NCBI GenBank assembly: GCA_902489575.1
Contig: CABUAQ010000002.1
Location: forward strand, 1 to 55,236
DNA: 55,236 nucleotides
Origin: an uncultured bacterium
Lineage (GTDB): Bacteria > Cyanobacteriota > Vampirovibrionia > Gastranaerophilales > Gastranaerophilaceae
Direction of reading: 5' to 3'
In this document: piece after piece, positions 26,026 to 32,304 of the stretch
Numbering within the stretch: position 1 is the stretch's first letter
Layout of the letters: every line of letters begins with the position of its first letter
The notes under the pieces: model-generated
Database searches by the model: none
What the model saw: only the letters and a program-made list of their open reading frames with translations
What the model was told of the DNA's origin: nothing
Program-made: the position numbers and the translations under genes

Positions 26026-27315
26026 ATGCAATATAAACTATTGGATGCTCAAAGAAGATTTTTAGAAATTCCCCACAACTATCCGTTAGATGTAGCAGTA
26101 TATCAGGGCGGATATGGATCCGGCAAAACCTTTGCCGGATCTTTGCTGGGGATTTTACTCGCGGTAAAATTCCCGGGGATTATAGGACTTGTGGGTGCTC
26201 AAACCTACACCCTTGTCAGGGATACAACGCTTAAATCTTATTTTGAACATTTTGATAACATTGGTCTTGTTGATAAAATTGACTATAAGTGGGTTAGTGC
26301 TGAGCAAAAAATTGTTTTTCATAACGGGTCGGAAATTCTTTTTAGACATTTTGATGAACCAAATAAGTTAAAATCACTTAATTTAGGTTTTGTTGAAATC
26401 GAAGAAATGTCGGATGTTCCTTATGAAACATTTAAAATGCTTCTTGCACGAATGCGTCAGCAAAAACGTAACGGATGGAAAAATTTCACGTATAGGATTT
26501 TTGGACACACAAATCCTGAAGTTCAAAAAGGCTGGATATATAAAACTTTTTTTGATAATCCGGCACCAAATTACAGGCTTATTTGTGCCCCTACTACTGA
26601 AAATATTCATTTACCGGAGGGTTTTTGTGATGAATTAAAAAAACTTTATGATAAAAGTTATTATGAAATTTTTGTACTCGGAAAAGTTGGAGATTACAGT
26701 ACAAATCTTGTGGTAAAAGATTTTACCGATGAAAATGTTAGAGAAATTGAGTATCATCAGGATTTTGATCTTCATATAAGCTGTGATTTTAACGTTGATC
26801 CTATGGCATGGGTTTTAGCTTATAAAACTGATGATAAGGTGTTTTATTTTGATGAACTTGTTTTAGAAAATACAACGACATCAAAGACTTGTGAAGAATT
26901 TTATCGCAGATATCCAAACCATAAAGGTAAAATTATAATTAACGGTGATGCTTCAGGGGATAATAGAAGTTGTACAAGTGAATATACTAATTATGTAATT
27001 ATAAAACGCTGTTTGACATCTTACGGATATGATGTTGAGATAAAAATTCGACCTTATAACCCGCCAATAAAAAACAGAGTTGCTGCGTTTAATGCGAAAG
27101 TTAAAAATGCGAACGGAGAGGTTAATTTGTATATTTCACCAAAGTGCGAAAAACTTTTATATAACATTTATAATCTCCGCTATATTGAAGGTTCATCAAA
27201 GATAGATGTACCGACTTATACCCAGATAAAACAGACAAAAGAATTAAAATTTTTATCACATCCGTTTGATGCTGCATCTTATCTCGTAGATTTTTATTGG
27301 CCGATAGTTTTGTAG
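26026..27315 (+). CDS. terminase large subunit
   Basis: A 429-residue packaging motor with both domains complete. ATPase: Walker A GGYGSGKT (residues 28-35) and Walker B GFVEIEEM (E126-E127). RNase H-like nuclease: D254 (ISCDFNVDP), D308 (INGDAS) and D415 (HPFDAASYLVDFYW). Every catalytic acidic residue expected is present, so it looks functional. GGAGGTG precedes ATG 26026. In most tailed phages terminase genes lead the structural cluster; here they trail it. Confidence 0.92.
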   Translation: MQYKLLDAQRRFLEIPHNYPLDVAVYQGGYGSGKTFAGSLLGILLAVKFPGIIGLVGAQTYTLVRDTTLKSYFEHFDNIGLVDKIDYKWVSAEQKIVFHNGSEILFRHFDEPNKLKSLNLGFVEIEEMSDVPYETFKMLLARMRQQKRNGWKNFTYRIFGHTNPEVQKGWIYKTFFDNPAPNYRLICAPTTENIHLPEGFCDELKKLYDKSYYEIFVLGKVGDYSTNLVVKDFTDENVREIEYHQDFDLHISCDFNVDPMAWVLAYKTDDKVFYFDELVLENTTTSKTCEEFYRRYPNHKGKIIINGDASGDNRSCTSEYTNYVIIKRCLTSYGYDVEIKIRPYNPPIKNRVAAFNAKVKNANGEVNLYISPKCEKLLYNIYNLRYIEGSSKIDVPTYTQIKQTKELKFLSHPFDAASYLVDFYWPIVL

Positions 27316-27335
27316 GTAAAAGGAAAGGAAAAGTT

Positions 27336-27563
27336 ATGGAACAGTTTATATATTATGCTCCGATTATAATTGTGGTATTGGTGTTTTTAGTACAGGAGCG
27401 AATTGTTGTAACCCCTGAACAGTTGGAGAAAAAGCATAGGGAAATTATAAAAGATATAGAAAGTCGATTTACAACAAATAATCGTTTTGAAGATTTAAAA
27501 AGCCAGTTTGTAGAAATGAAAGATAAAATTGATAAAATATATGACTGTCTTATCTTGAAGTAA
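27336..27563 (+). CDS. small membrane-anchored coiled-coil protein of the phage block
   Basis: A 75-residue protein with one N-terminal transmembrane helix (YYAPIIIVVLVFLV, about 5-18) and a charged coiled coil to the C-terminus ending in a hydrophobic DKIYDCLILK. This layout resembles XhlA-type holin accessory proteins or small phage baseplate-region proteins. ATG 27336 follows AAAGGAAAAG; a longer frame from 27297 overlaps the terminase end. It is the last gene of the block. Confidence 0.5.
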   Translation: MEQFIYYAPIIIVVLVFLVQERIVVTPEQLEKKHREIIKDIESRFTTNNRFEDLKSQFVEMKDKIDKIYDCLILK

Positions 27564-27615
27564 TTAAAGCAAATGAGGTCTTTATGAAACCGAAATAGAA
27601 TATGCAAGCTCTACC

Positions 27616-27643
27616 TTGACAAGTCGTCAAAAAGTTGTAATAT
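27616..27643 (+). promoter_or_regulatory. strong consensus sigma-70 promoter
   Basis: TTGACA (27616-27621), a 16-base spacer and TAATAT (27638-27643). This is one of the best -35/-10 matches in the window. Transcription would start near 27650 and read the small ORFs and the B12/radical SAM genes. Confidence 0.7.
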
Positions 27644-27652
27644 GGAAATATT

Positions 27653-27712
27653 ATGAAGAAATATACGGGAATATTTACTCTATTACTTATAGTGATAGCT
27701 GTTTATGTATAA
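27653..27712 (+). CDS. 19-residue hydrophobic micro-ORF
   Basis: A tiny ORF just downstream of the strong promoter. It reads as a basic start plus a transmembrane helix (KKYTGIFTLLLIVIAVYV) and ends in TAA. The in-frame codons after the stop continue as KCASESKNFR and then stop, so ignoring the TAA it would look like a short lipoprotein signal followed by Cys. It could be a leader peptide, a micro-membrane protein or a decayed small lipoprotein gene. GGAA lies 6 bases upstream of the ATG. Confidence 0.3.
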   Translation: MKKYTGIFTLLLIVIAVYV

Positions 27713-27836
27713 AAATGTGCCTCGGAATCTAAGAATTTTAGATAATATTTTAGACTATTAACTTTTATATGCGGTAGCAAAAATTATTTTTACAAGTTTT
27801 ATGCTGTAGGTAGCATTAAGTTGAAAGGTACCAAAT

Positions 27837-27923
27837 ATGAAAGTTGGATTAACTAAATCTTTATTAGCACATGTTGCTAAAACCCAAGTATATCAAGAAA
27901 TTCGGGGGGGGGGTAACCCTTAA
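27837..27923 (+). CDS. 28-residue ORF running through the G10 tract
   Basis: ATG 27837 has a good ribosome-binding site (GAAAGG at 27823-27828, 8 bases away). The frame crosses a run of ten Gs (27904-27913) and stops at 27921-27923, giving a 28-residue peptide ending in RGGGNP. Losing one G would fuse this frame to the B12-binding ORF. It may be a leader, the true N-terminus of a phase-variable gene, or an unrelated peptide. Confidence 0.4.
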   Translation: MKVGLTKSLLAHVAKTQVYQEIRGGGNP

Positions 27924-28395
27924 GGCGTTATCTGATGGAGAGGCTTTATCTCATTGCATTAACCCCGGAGAAAATTTGACGGATGTAAGCAGCGTAAAAG
28001 AAATTCTTCATCCTTTGGCTCAAAAGTATAATAAAAAGATTCTTGCAATGACATTTCCAAAGCAAGATTTAAATCTGGGGCTTGAGCCATCTGTCCTTAC
28101 TGTTGTTCCTGACGGTAAGAATGTCAAATATGTTATGGATTACAACAATATTGGACATCATGATAAGGATGTAGATTTATATCTATGTAGCGTATATGTA
28201 ACGGGCATGAAAGATTTTATAAAATTTGCAAAAGATCATCCAAAATCAAAGATTATTGTGGGCGGGTATGAACCTACTATGAATCCTAAGGATTTTGTTG
28301 AATATGCAAGTAAAATTATCACAGGAACATGTGATTCGTTCTGGGAAACTATTGAACAGGGAGGGCAAATTGTAAGGGGGGATTACCCTGAATAA
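27871..28395 (+). CDS. B12-binding-like domain protein (N-terminal part of a split radical SAM gene)
   Basis: A 174-residue ORF whose middle and end follow the B12-binding domain that precedes many radical SAM domains: a strand/helix ILAMTFPKQDLNLGLEPSVL, VDLYLCSVYVTGMKDF, and IIVGGYEPTMNPKDF ending ITGTCDSFWETI. The cobalamin-ligating DxHxxG is not seen, as is common in this superfamily. The N-terminus (MLLKPKYIKKFGGGVTLKAL) is the shared leader motif. It ends in TAA just after a G6 run (28376-28381). Removing one G would continue into the radical SAM ORF, so this is probably one gene split by a frameshift. Confidence 0.6.
   Translation: MLLKPKYIKKFGGGVTLKALSDGEALSHCINPGENLTDVSSVKEILHPLAQKYNKKILAMTFPKQDLNLGLEPSVLTVVPDGKNVKYVMDYNNIGHHDKDVDLYLCSVYVTGMKDFIKFAKDHPKSKIIVGGYEPTMNPKDFVEYASKIITGTCDSFWETIEQGGQIVRGDYPE
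27904..27913 (+). repeat. poly-G tract (G10), possible contingency locus
   Basis: Ten consecutive Gs in an AT-rich genome, at the 5' end of the B12-binding ORF. Its flanks (AAGTATA.CAAG.A.TTC before, GTAACC after) are almost identical to those of the G7 tract at 49027-49033. The difference between tracts is exactly three, which preserves the F-G-G-(G)-V-T frame. Confidence 0.7.
28376..28381 (+). repeat. G6 run at the ORF junction
   Basis: Six Gs after GTAA. With five Gs the B12-binding frame would continue as RGITLNKRIPRYDLYD into the radical SAM domain. With six it stops at 28393-28395. The run also forms AAGGGGGG, which could serve as a ribosome-binding site six bases upstream of an in-frame CTG (28388) for independent translation of the second ORF. 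Confidence 0.55.
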
Positions 28396-28414
28396 AAGGA
28401 TTCCAAGATATGAT

Positions 28415-29305
28415 TTGTATGATATAAAACTTAATCAACAAATTATTCCTGATAAAAAAGTTGATGATGTTGTTACATCGATAAATACGTCTTCTGGCTG
28501 CCCTAATAAATGTGATTTTTGTTGTTCTCCACTGATGAGCAATCATATTCAAAGTAAACCGCTAGAGCTTGTTAAAAAAGAAGTTGAATATCTGAAACAA
28601 TATAATCCGAAATTTATATTTATAAGGGATGAAAATTTTCCATTACAAAAGGATTGGAAAGAAAAACTTCAGGAAATTAGTAAACTAGATGCTAAAACCT
28701 ATCTATTTGCATCTGCCAATTTGATGACTGAAGATACTATTAAGTTTATGAAAGATAACAATGTTTATATGACTTGTTTAGGTTTAGAAGATATAACCGT
28801 TGAATACAATAAAAATAAAAAACTCGACGATGTTTGTGAAAGACTTTGGAAACATGGAGTATTTAAGTATTTGTCATTTATTGTTGATCCGCTAAAAGTT
28901 AATACAAATGAAAAATCGGCGATATTTTACGAAAAATTGATGAAAAGGTTTGGTAATTTAAAACCTGAAATGGTTTGCGGAAATTTTCTAATGCCGTTTA
29001 AAGGTACAAAATTGTGGGACAAATATAAACATTTGGTAACTCAAGATGATTTTGTTCTTTATAATTCAAAGTCGGCGTTTCTTGAAAAAAATCCGGAAAG
29101 GAGATTAATTGATGAATTTAATATGTTTAAGTACCAGTGGGAATATTACAATTCTGAATTGTATAAAGGTATAAGAGAATTTCAAACAAATGATACATTA
29201 TATTTAAGGTTTTTAGAGTTAAAAGATATGTTTGCTAAAAAAGTTGCAGAGGCATTAAAGGCAAATCCGCAGTCAGATAATTTAAAAAGTTTAAAATTGG
29301 ATTAA
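28415..29305 (+). CDS. radical SAM protein (C-terminal part of a split B12-binding radical SAM gene)
   Basis: A 296-residue ORF with the radical SAM cluster motif CPNKCDFC (CxxxCxxC, near residue 29), which binds the [4Fe-4S] cluster that cleaves S-adenosylmethionine. Core-barrel segments FIFIRDENFPLQKDW, TYLFASANLMTEDTIKFM and VYMTCLGLEDI follow. The substrate is unknown. Starting at TTG 28415 has no ribosome-binding site and cuts off NKRIPRYDLYD, which normally belongs to this family, so the natural product is either a fusion with the upstream B12-binding ORF or a CTG-initiated protein from 28388. A flavodoxin-fold reductase gene follows, possibly the electron donor. Confidence 0.75.
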   Translation: MYDIKLNQQIIPDKKVDDVVTSINTSSGCPNKCDFCCSPLMSNHIQSKPLELVKKEVEYLKQYNPKFIFIRDENFPLQKDWKEKLQEISKLDAKTYLFASANLMTEDTIKFMKDNNVYMTCLGLEDITVEYNKNKKLDDVCERLWKHGVFKYLSFIVDPLKVNTNEKSAIFYEKLMKRFGNLKPEMVCGNFLMPFKGTKLWDKYKHLVTQDDFVLYNSKSAFLEKNPERRLIDEFNMFKYQWEYYNSELYKGIREFQTNDTLYLRFLELKDMFAKKVAEALKANPQSDNLKSLKLD

Positions 29306-29334
29306 TGAGAAAATAGAAAGGGTAAGTATTTAAA

Positions 29335-30048
29335 ATGATTAAAACCAGTGAAGTTAAATTGAATGTAATTAACGCTCAAAGATATAATAAAAATTCAAAT
29401 AGAACCAAAAATGAGGTTAGTTTTCAGGGCGGAACAGAAAAACTTGCCAAAGCAGTTGTTGGTTCTGTCTCTGATGACGTTTTGAAATCTATGGAAAAGT
29501 TTTATGAAATGAAAAAAATGGTTATAATTAACGGAAGTCCAAGACACGACGATGTGAGTAATACTTATCGGGCATTGATGGCAGAAAAGGAGTATTACCA
29601 AAATTTGTATCCTGAACTTCAAACTGAATATTTTAAGCTTCCTCGTGATATGAATGGTTGTTTTAACTGTAAAACCTGTATTCCACGCTGTGTACAAAAA
29701 GGTGATAATTTTAAAGATATTTTGAACGCAATGGAAGATGCTACTGATGTTATGATAGGAAGTCCCGTATATTTAGATATGCCTACCCCACAGACTGTTG
29801 CGTTTTTAACCAGGCTGAATTGTATGGCAGAAAGTACCGAACGTAAGTTTTTTGCAAATAAGGCAGTACACCTTGTAAGTACGGCATTTTGCAGCGGAAC
29901 GAAGACTTGTATACATGCGATGATGAGTGCTTGTGAAATGCTTGGTTTTACAATCAAAGGCAGAAGCAGCAGAGAATATATAGTAAAATGGAGTGATAAA
30001 AAGTTAAGAGGCGGTTTAGGCAAAAATGATGCGATTTGGCTTAAATAA
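29335..30048 (+). CDS. flavodoxin-fold NAD(P)H-dependent FMN reductase with CxxCxxxC motif
   Basis: A 237-residue protein. From about residue 61 it follows the iron-sulfur flavoprotein/NADPH-dependent FMN reductase family: VIINGSPRHDDVSNTY phosphate-binding loop, GCFNCKTCIPRC cysteine motif (about 103-114), then MIGSPVYLDMPTPQ and late helices. An unusual Asn/Lys-rich N-terminal extension (~55 residues) carries EVSFQGG near 28-34 and precedes the fold. AAAGGG lies upstream. Adjacent to the radical SAM gene, it may supply electrons to it (inference). Confidence 0.8.
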   Translation: MIKTSEVKLNVINAQRYNKNSNRTKNEVSFQGGTEKLAKAVVGSVSDDVLKSMEKFYEMKKMVIINGSPRHDDVSNTYRALMAEKEYYQNLYPELQTEYFKLPRDMNGCFNCKTCIPRCVQKGDNFKDILNAMEDATDVMIGSPVYLDMPTPQTVAFLTRLNCMAESTERKFFANKAVHLVSTAFCSGTKTCIHAMMSACEMLGFTIKGRSSREYIVKWSDKKLRGGLGKNDAIWLK

Positions 30049-30074
30049 TGAAAATGAACAATTTCTTAAACCTT

Positions 30075-30110
30075 CTCAATCTGCCTATGGTATTCCATAG
30101 GCAGATTGAG
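30075..30110. terminator. 16-bp perfect hairpin
   Basis: Arms 30075-30090 and 30095-30110 are perfectly complementary with a TATT loop. A G-interrupted T-stretch (GTGTTTTT) follows 7 bases later. It probably ends the radical SAM/FMN reductase transcript, or acts as an RNA-stability element. Confidence 0.7.
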
Positions 30111-30139
30111 TCAGGTGTTTTTCGTAAAATTCTTACCGC

Positions 30140-30168
30140 TTGCTTTTTTTTTTCTATGATACTATAAT
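30140..30168 (+). promoter_or_regulatory. promoter of the CNNM/CorC gene
   Basis: TTGCTT (30140-30145), a 17-base spacer and TATAAT (30163-30168), 31 bases before ATG 30199. Confidence 0.65.
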
Positions 30169-30198
30169 AAAACCAGTAATATAAAGGAATATTAAAGG

Positions 30199-31542
30199 AT
30201 GAGTGAGTCGAGTCTGGGAATAATTGTTTCCAATTGGTTGATAGTTTTTGTACTTTTACTTGTTAACGGATTTTTTGTTTCTGCCGAATTTGCCATTGTT
30301 AGGGCAAGAAGAACTAAAATTGAGCAGCTTACTAAAGATGGTAATGTAGATGCTAAGCTTGCTTTGAAGGCTTTAGAGGATATGAATTTCTTTATTGCTG
30401 CAGTTCAGGTAGGAGTAACTATTGCAAGTATAGGCATCGGTTGGTTTGGTTCTCCGACAATTGAAATGATGCTAAAGCCTCTTTTAGATGATTTTCCGCA
30501 GGCTCATGCATATTTAGCTCCGATTACTGCAGTTGTTGCATTTTTAGTTGTAACCTTTCTGCACGTTGTAATTGGGGAGCAAGTTCCTAAATGTATCGCA
30601 CTTCAGTATCCTGAAAAAATTTCACTTTATGTTGCTAAACCTATGGATCTGTTTATGAATATCTCAAAACCGTTTGTTTGGGTTTTGAATGTTGCTTGTA
30701 ACGCGATTTTAAAATTATTCAAAGTTCCGGTCAATTCTGCCAGGGTTGTTCATACGATTGAAGATTTAGATCTACTTGTTGATACAAGTTATGATGAAGG
30801 CGTTTTAAATGAAACTGAAAAAGATATGCTTCATAATGTTTTTAAATTTTCTGATTTAACTGCTCGTGAAGTTATGATTCCAAGAACAGATATGGTTTGT
30901 GTCCCGAATGATATTTCATTTGAGGAATTAAATAAAGTTGCGACAGAAAATCAATATACCAGATATCCTGTTTATGATGGTGATATTGACCATATTACAG
31001 GACTTATTCATGTTAAAGATTTGTATTCGTTGTCCATAAAAGATGAAGTTTGTCCTATAGATAAAATTCAAAGAAATGTAATGCTTGTTCCTGAAACTAT
31101 AACTATGGATAATTTAGTTAGAGAATTCAAGAAAAATAAAGGTCAAATGGCAGTTGTTGTGGATGAATTTGGCGGTACATCGGGCATTATTACTCTTGAA
31201 GACGTGTTAGAAGAAATCTTTGGAGATGTTCAGGATGAGTTTGATGAAGAAGTTGAAATTGATATCAAAGAAATCAAACCGAATTATTATCTTGCAAATG
31301 CAATGATGCGTTTGGATGAATTGGCAAACTATTTCGATATTCCTGCTGACTCTTTAGAAGATGATGATGTTGATACAATTGCAGGTTTGGTAGTTAAAGA
31401 GTTAGGTCGTATCGCGCAAATTGACGATGTTGTTCAGTTTAACGGTTTTACTTTTACAGTAAAAGAAATCGATGGAGCGAGGATTACTAAACTTTTAATA
31501 GTTAAAGAAGAACAGCCGACGGAAGTAACTGCTGATAATTAA
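30199..31542 (+). CDS. CNNM/CorC-family transporter-like membrane protein
   Basis: A 447-residue inner-membrane protein of the HlyC/CorC (CNNM) family, implicated in Mg2+/Co2+ efflux. The N-terminal DUF21 domain (about 10-200) has several transmembrane helices (IVSNWLIVFVLLLVNGFFVSAEFAIV; VVAFLVVTFLHVVIGEQVPK). Two CBS domains (about 215-335, with VMIPRTDMVCV, TRYPVYDGDIDHITGLIHVKDL and DEFGGTSGIITLEDVLEEIFG) and a C-terminal CorC_HlyC domain follow. Older annotations call such proteins hemolysins. AAAGGA precedes ATG 30199. Confidence 0.9.
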   Translation: MSESSLGIIVSNWLIVFVLLLVNGFFVSAEFAIVRARRTKIEQLTKDGNVDAKLALKALEDMNFFIAAVQVGVTIASIGIGWFGSPTIEMMLKPLLDDFPQAHAYLAPITAVVAFLVVTFLHVVIGEQVPKCIALQYPEKISLYVAKPMDLFMNISKPFVWVLNVACNAILKLFKVPVNSARVVHTIEDLDLLVDTSYDEGVLNETEKDMLHNVFKFSDLTAREVMIPRTDMVCVPNDISFEELNKVATENQYTRYPVYDGDIDHITGLIHVKDLYSLSIKDEVCPIDKIQRNVMLVPETITMDNLVREFKKNKGQMAVVVDEFGGTSGIITLEDVLEEIFGDVQDEFDEEVEIDIKEIKPNYYLANAMMRLDELANYFDIPADSLEDDDVDTIAGLVVKELGRIAQIDDVVQFNGFTFTVKEIDGARITKLLIVKEEQPTEVTADN

Positions 31543-31561
31543 TTTTCATATAAATGTTTGG

Positions 31562-31589
31562 TTTACTTTTTTTATAAATTCATTATTAT
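31562..31589 (+). promoter_or_regulatory. promoter predicted to give a leaderless mRNA
   Basis: TTTACT (31562-31567), a 16-base spacer and TATTAT (31584-31589), with exactly 6 bases before ATG 31596. No Shine-Dalgarno is present. Confidence 0.5.
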
Positions 31590-31595
31590 AGAAGT

Positions 31596-32180
31596 ATGAA
31601 AAAGTTGCTGCTTTTATTATCTTTAATAGTGTTTTGTTCTCCTGTAGTGCTAGCTGATGATGTTGATATGCCTGCAACGGGTGATTTGTGGGATAACTGG
31701 GGAGCGAATAAGGATTTTTACGGTCAGGATAAACCGGTTACAGAGGAAGATTTTGATAAAGCAATTGAACAGGTTAAAGATAAGCAAAATCGAAACTGGT
31801 TTGGATTAAAAAAAAGAAATAAAAATATTCCTAAAGGGGAAGAATTTAATCAGAGTAATGAAACAGAAGTTATTAATACACATATAAATAAAGATAGTTT
31901 GCCGGTTGTAAGTCTTCCTGTAAGTTTGAAGGCCGGTGATGAATTTTTACCTGTAGGTCATTATCAGATAAAAGCGGAAAAAGAGGGCGGCAATGTCGTG
32001 ATGAAATTTTATCAGGCGCATTATATGATGGCGCAATTTCCGGCTGTAGAGACTGAGGATGATTTTGGGGAAGAAGATATATTGTTCGCAAAATGGTTTG
32101 TACAAGATGATAACCAGATAAAAGTTATATACGGATCATTGGATTTAAATGCTTATGCAGTCATAGATATTGCACAATAG
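31596..32180 (+). CDS. small exported protein of unknown function
   Basis: A 194-residue protein with a clear signal peptide (KKLLLLLSLIVFCSPVVLA, then DDVD). The mature part is charged (KNRNWFGLKKRNKNIPKGE) with a strand-rich C-terminal half (VVSLPVSLKAGDEFLPVGHYQIKAEKEGG...), suggesting a small beta-domain in the periplasm or on the surface. No family is recognised. It is followed by the sigma-28-promoter gene. Confidence 0.6.
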   Translation: MKKLLLLLSLIVFCSPVVLADDVDMPATGDLWDNWGANKDFYGQDKPVTEEDFDKAIEQVKDKQNRNWFGLKKRNKNIPKGEEFNQSNETEVINTHINKDSLPVVSLPVSLKAGDEFLPVGHYQIKAEKEGGNVVMKFYQAHYMMAQFPAVETEDDFGEEDILFAKWFVQDDNQIKVIYGSLDLNAYAVIDIAQ

Positions 32181-32229
32181 GACTGGCTTTGGTATTGTTA
32201 CGAAATGTTACATTTTGCCTTCAGGATTT

Positions 32230-32256
32230 TAAAGTTTCAAGAAAAAATGCCGTAAA
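32230..32256 (+). promoter_or_regulatory. sigma-28 (FliA) flagellar promoter
   Basis: TAAAGTTT at 32230-32237 (exact -35 consensus), an 11-base spacer, then GCCGTAAA at 32249-32256 (6 of 8 against GCCGATAA). Spacing is exactly the class expected. It lies 48 bases upstream of ATG 32305. Confidence 0.75.
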
Positions 32257-32304
32257 CATGATTAAGCAAAGGAATGATTAAAAGTCGAAAGGATTACGAA
32301 AATC

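Larger units (their letters stand above)
17202..27563 (+). mobile_element. compact phage-derived capsid, packaging and lysis block without integrase
   Basis: About 10.4 kb in which every gene is on the plus strand and most spacing is tight. Order: regulator(s), amidase, gp10-like, capsid, holin-like, scaffold-like, adaptor, small terminase, hypothetical, GNAT-like, portal, large terminase, membrane coiled-coil protein. Complete catalytic sites in terminase and amidase suggest it is maintained. No integrase, excisionase, repressor, replication, tail-fibre or needle gene is visible, and no direct repeat was found at the edges. Base composition resembles the flanks, suggesting long residence. 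It could be a defective prophage, satellite, or domesticated gene-transfer-agent-like element. Confidence 0.75.

Noticed and set aside
27653..27760. Stop-codon readthrough making a small lipoprotein (TAA before KCAS)
   Set aside because: Only one stop codon and a dozen following codons; neighbouring phage genes all end normally, so stop reassignment is not supported.
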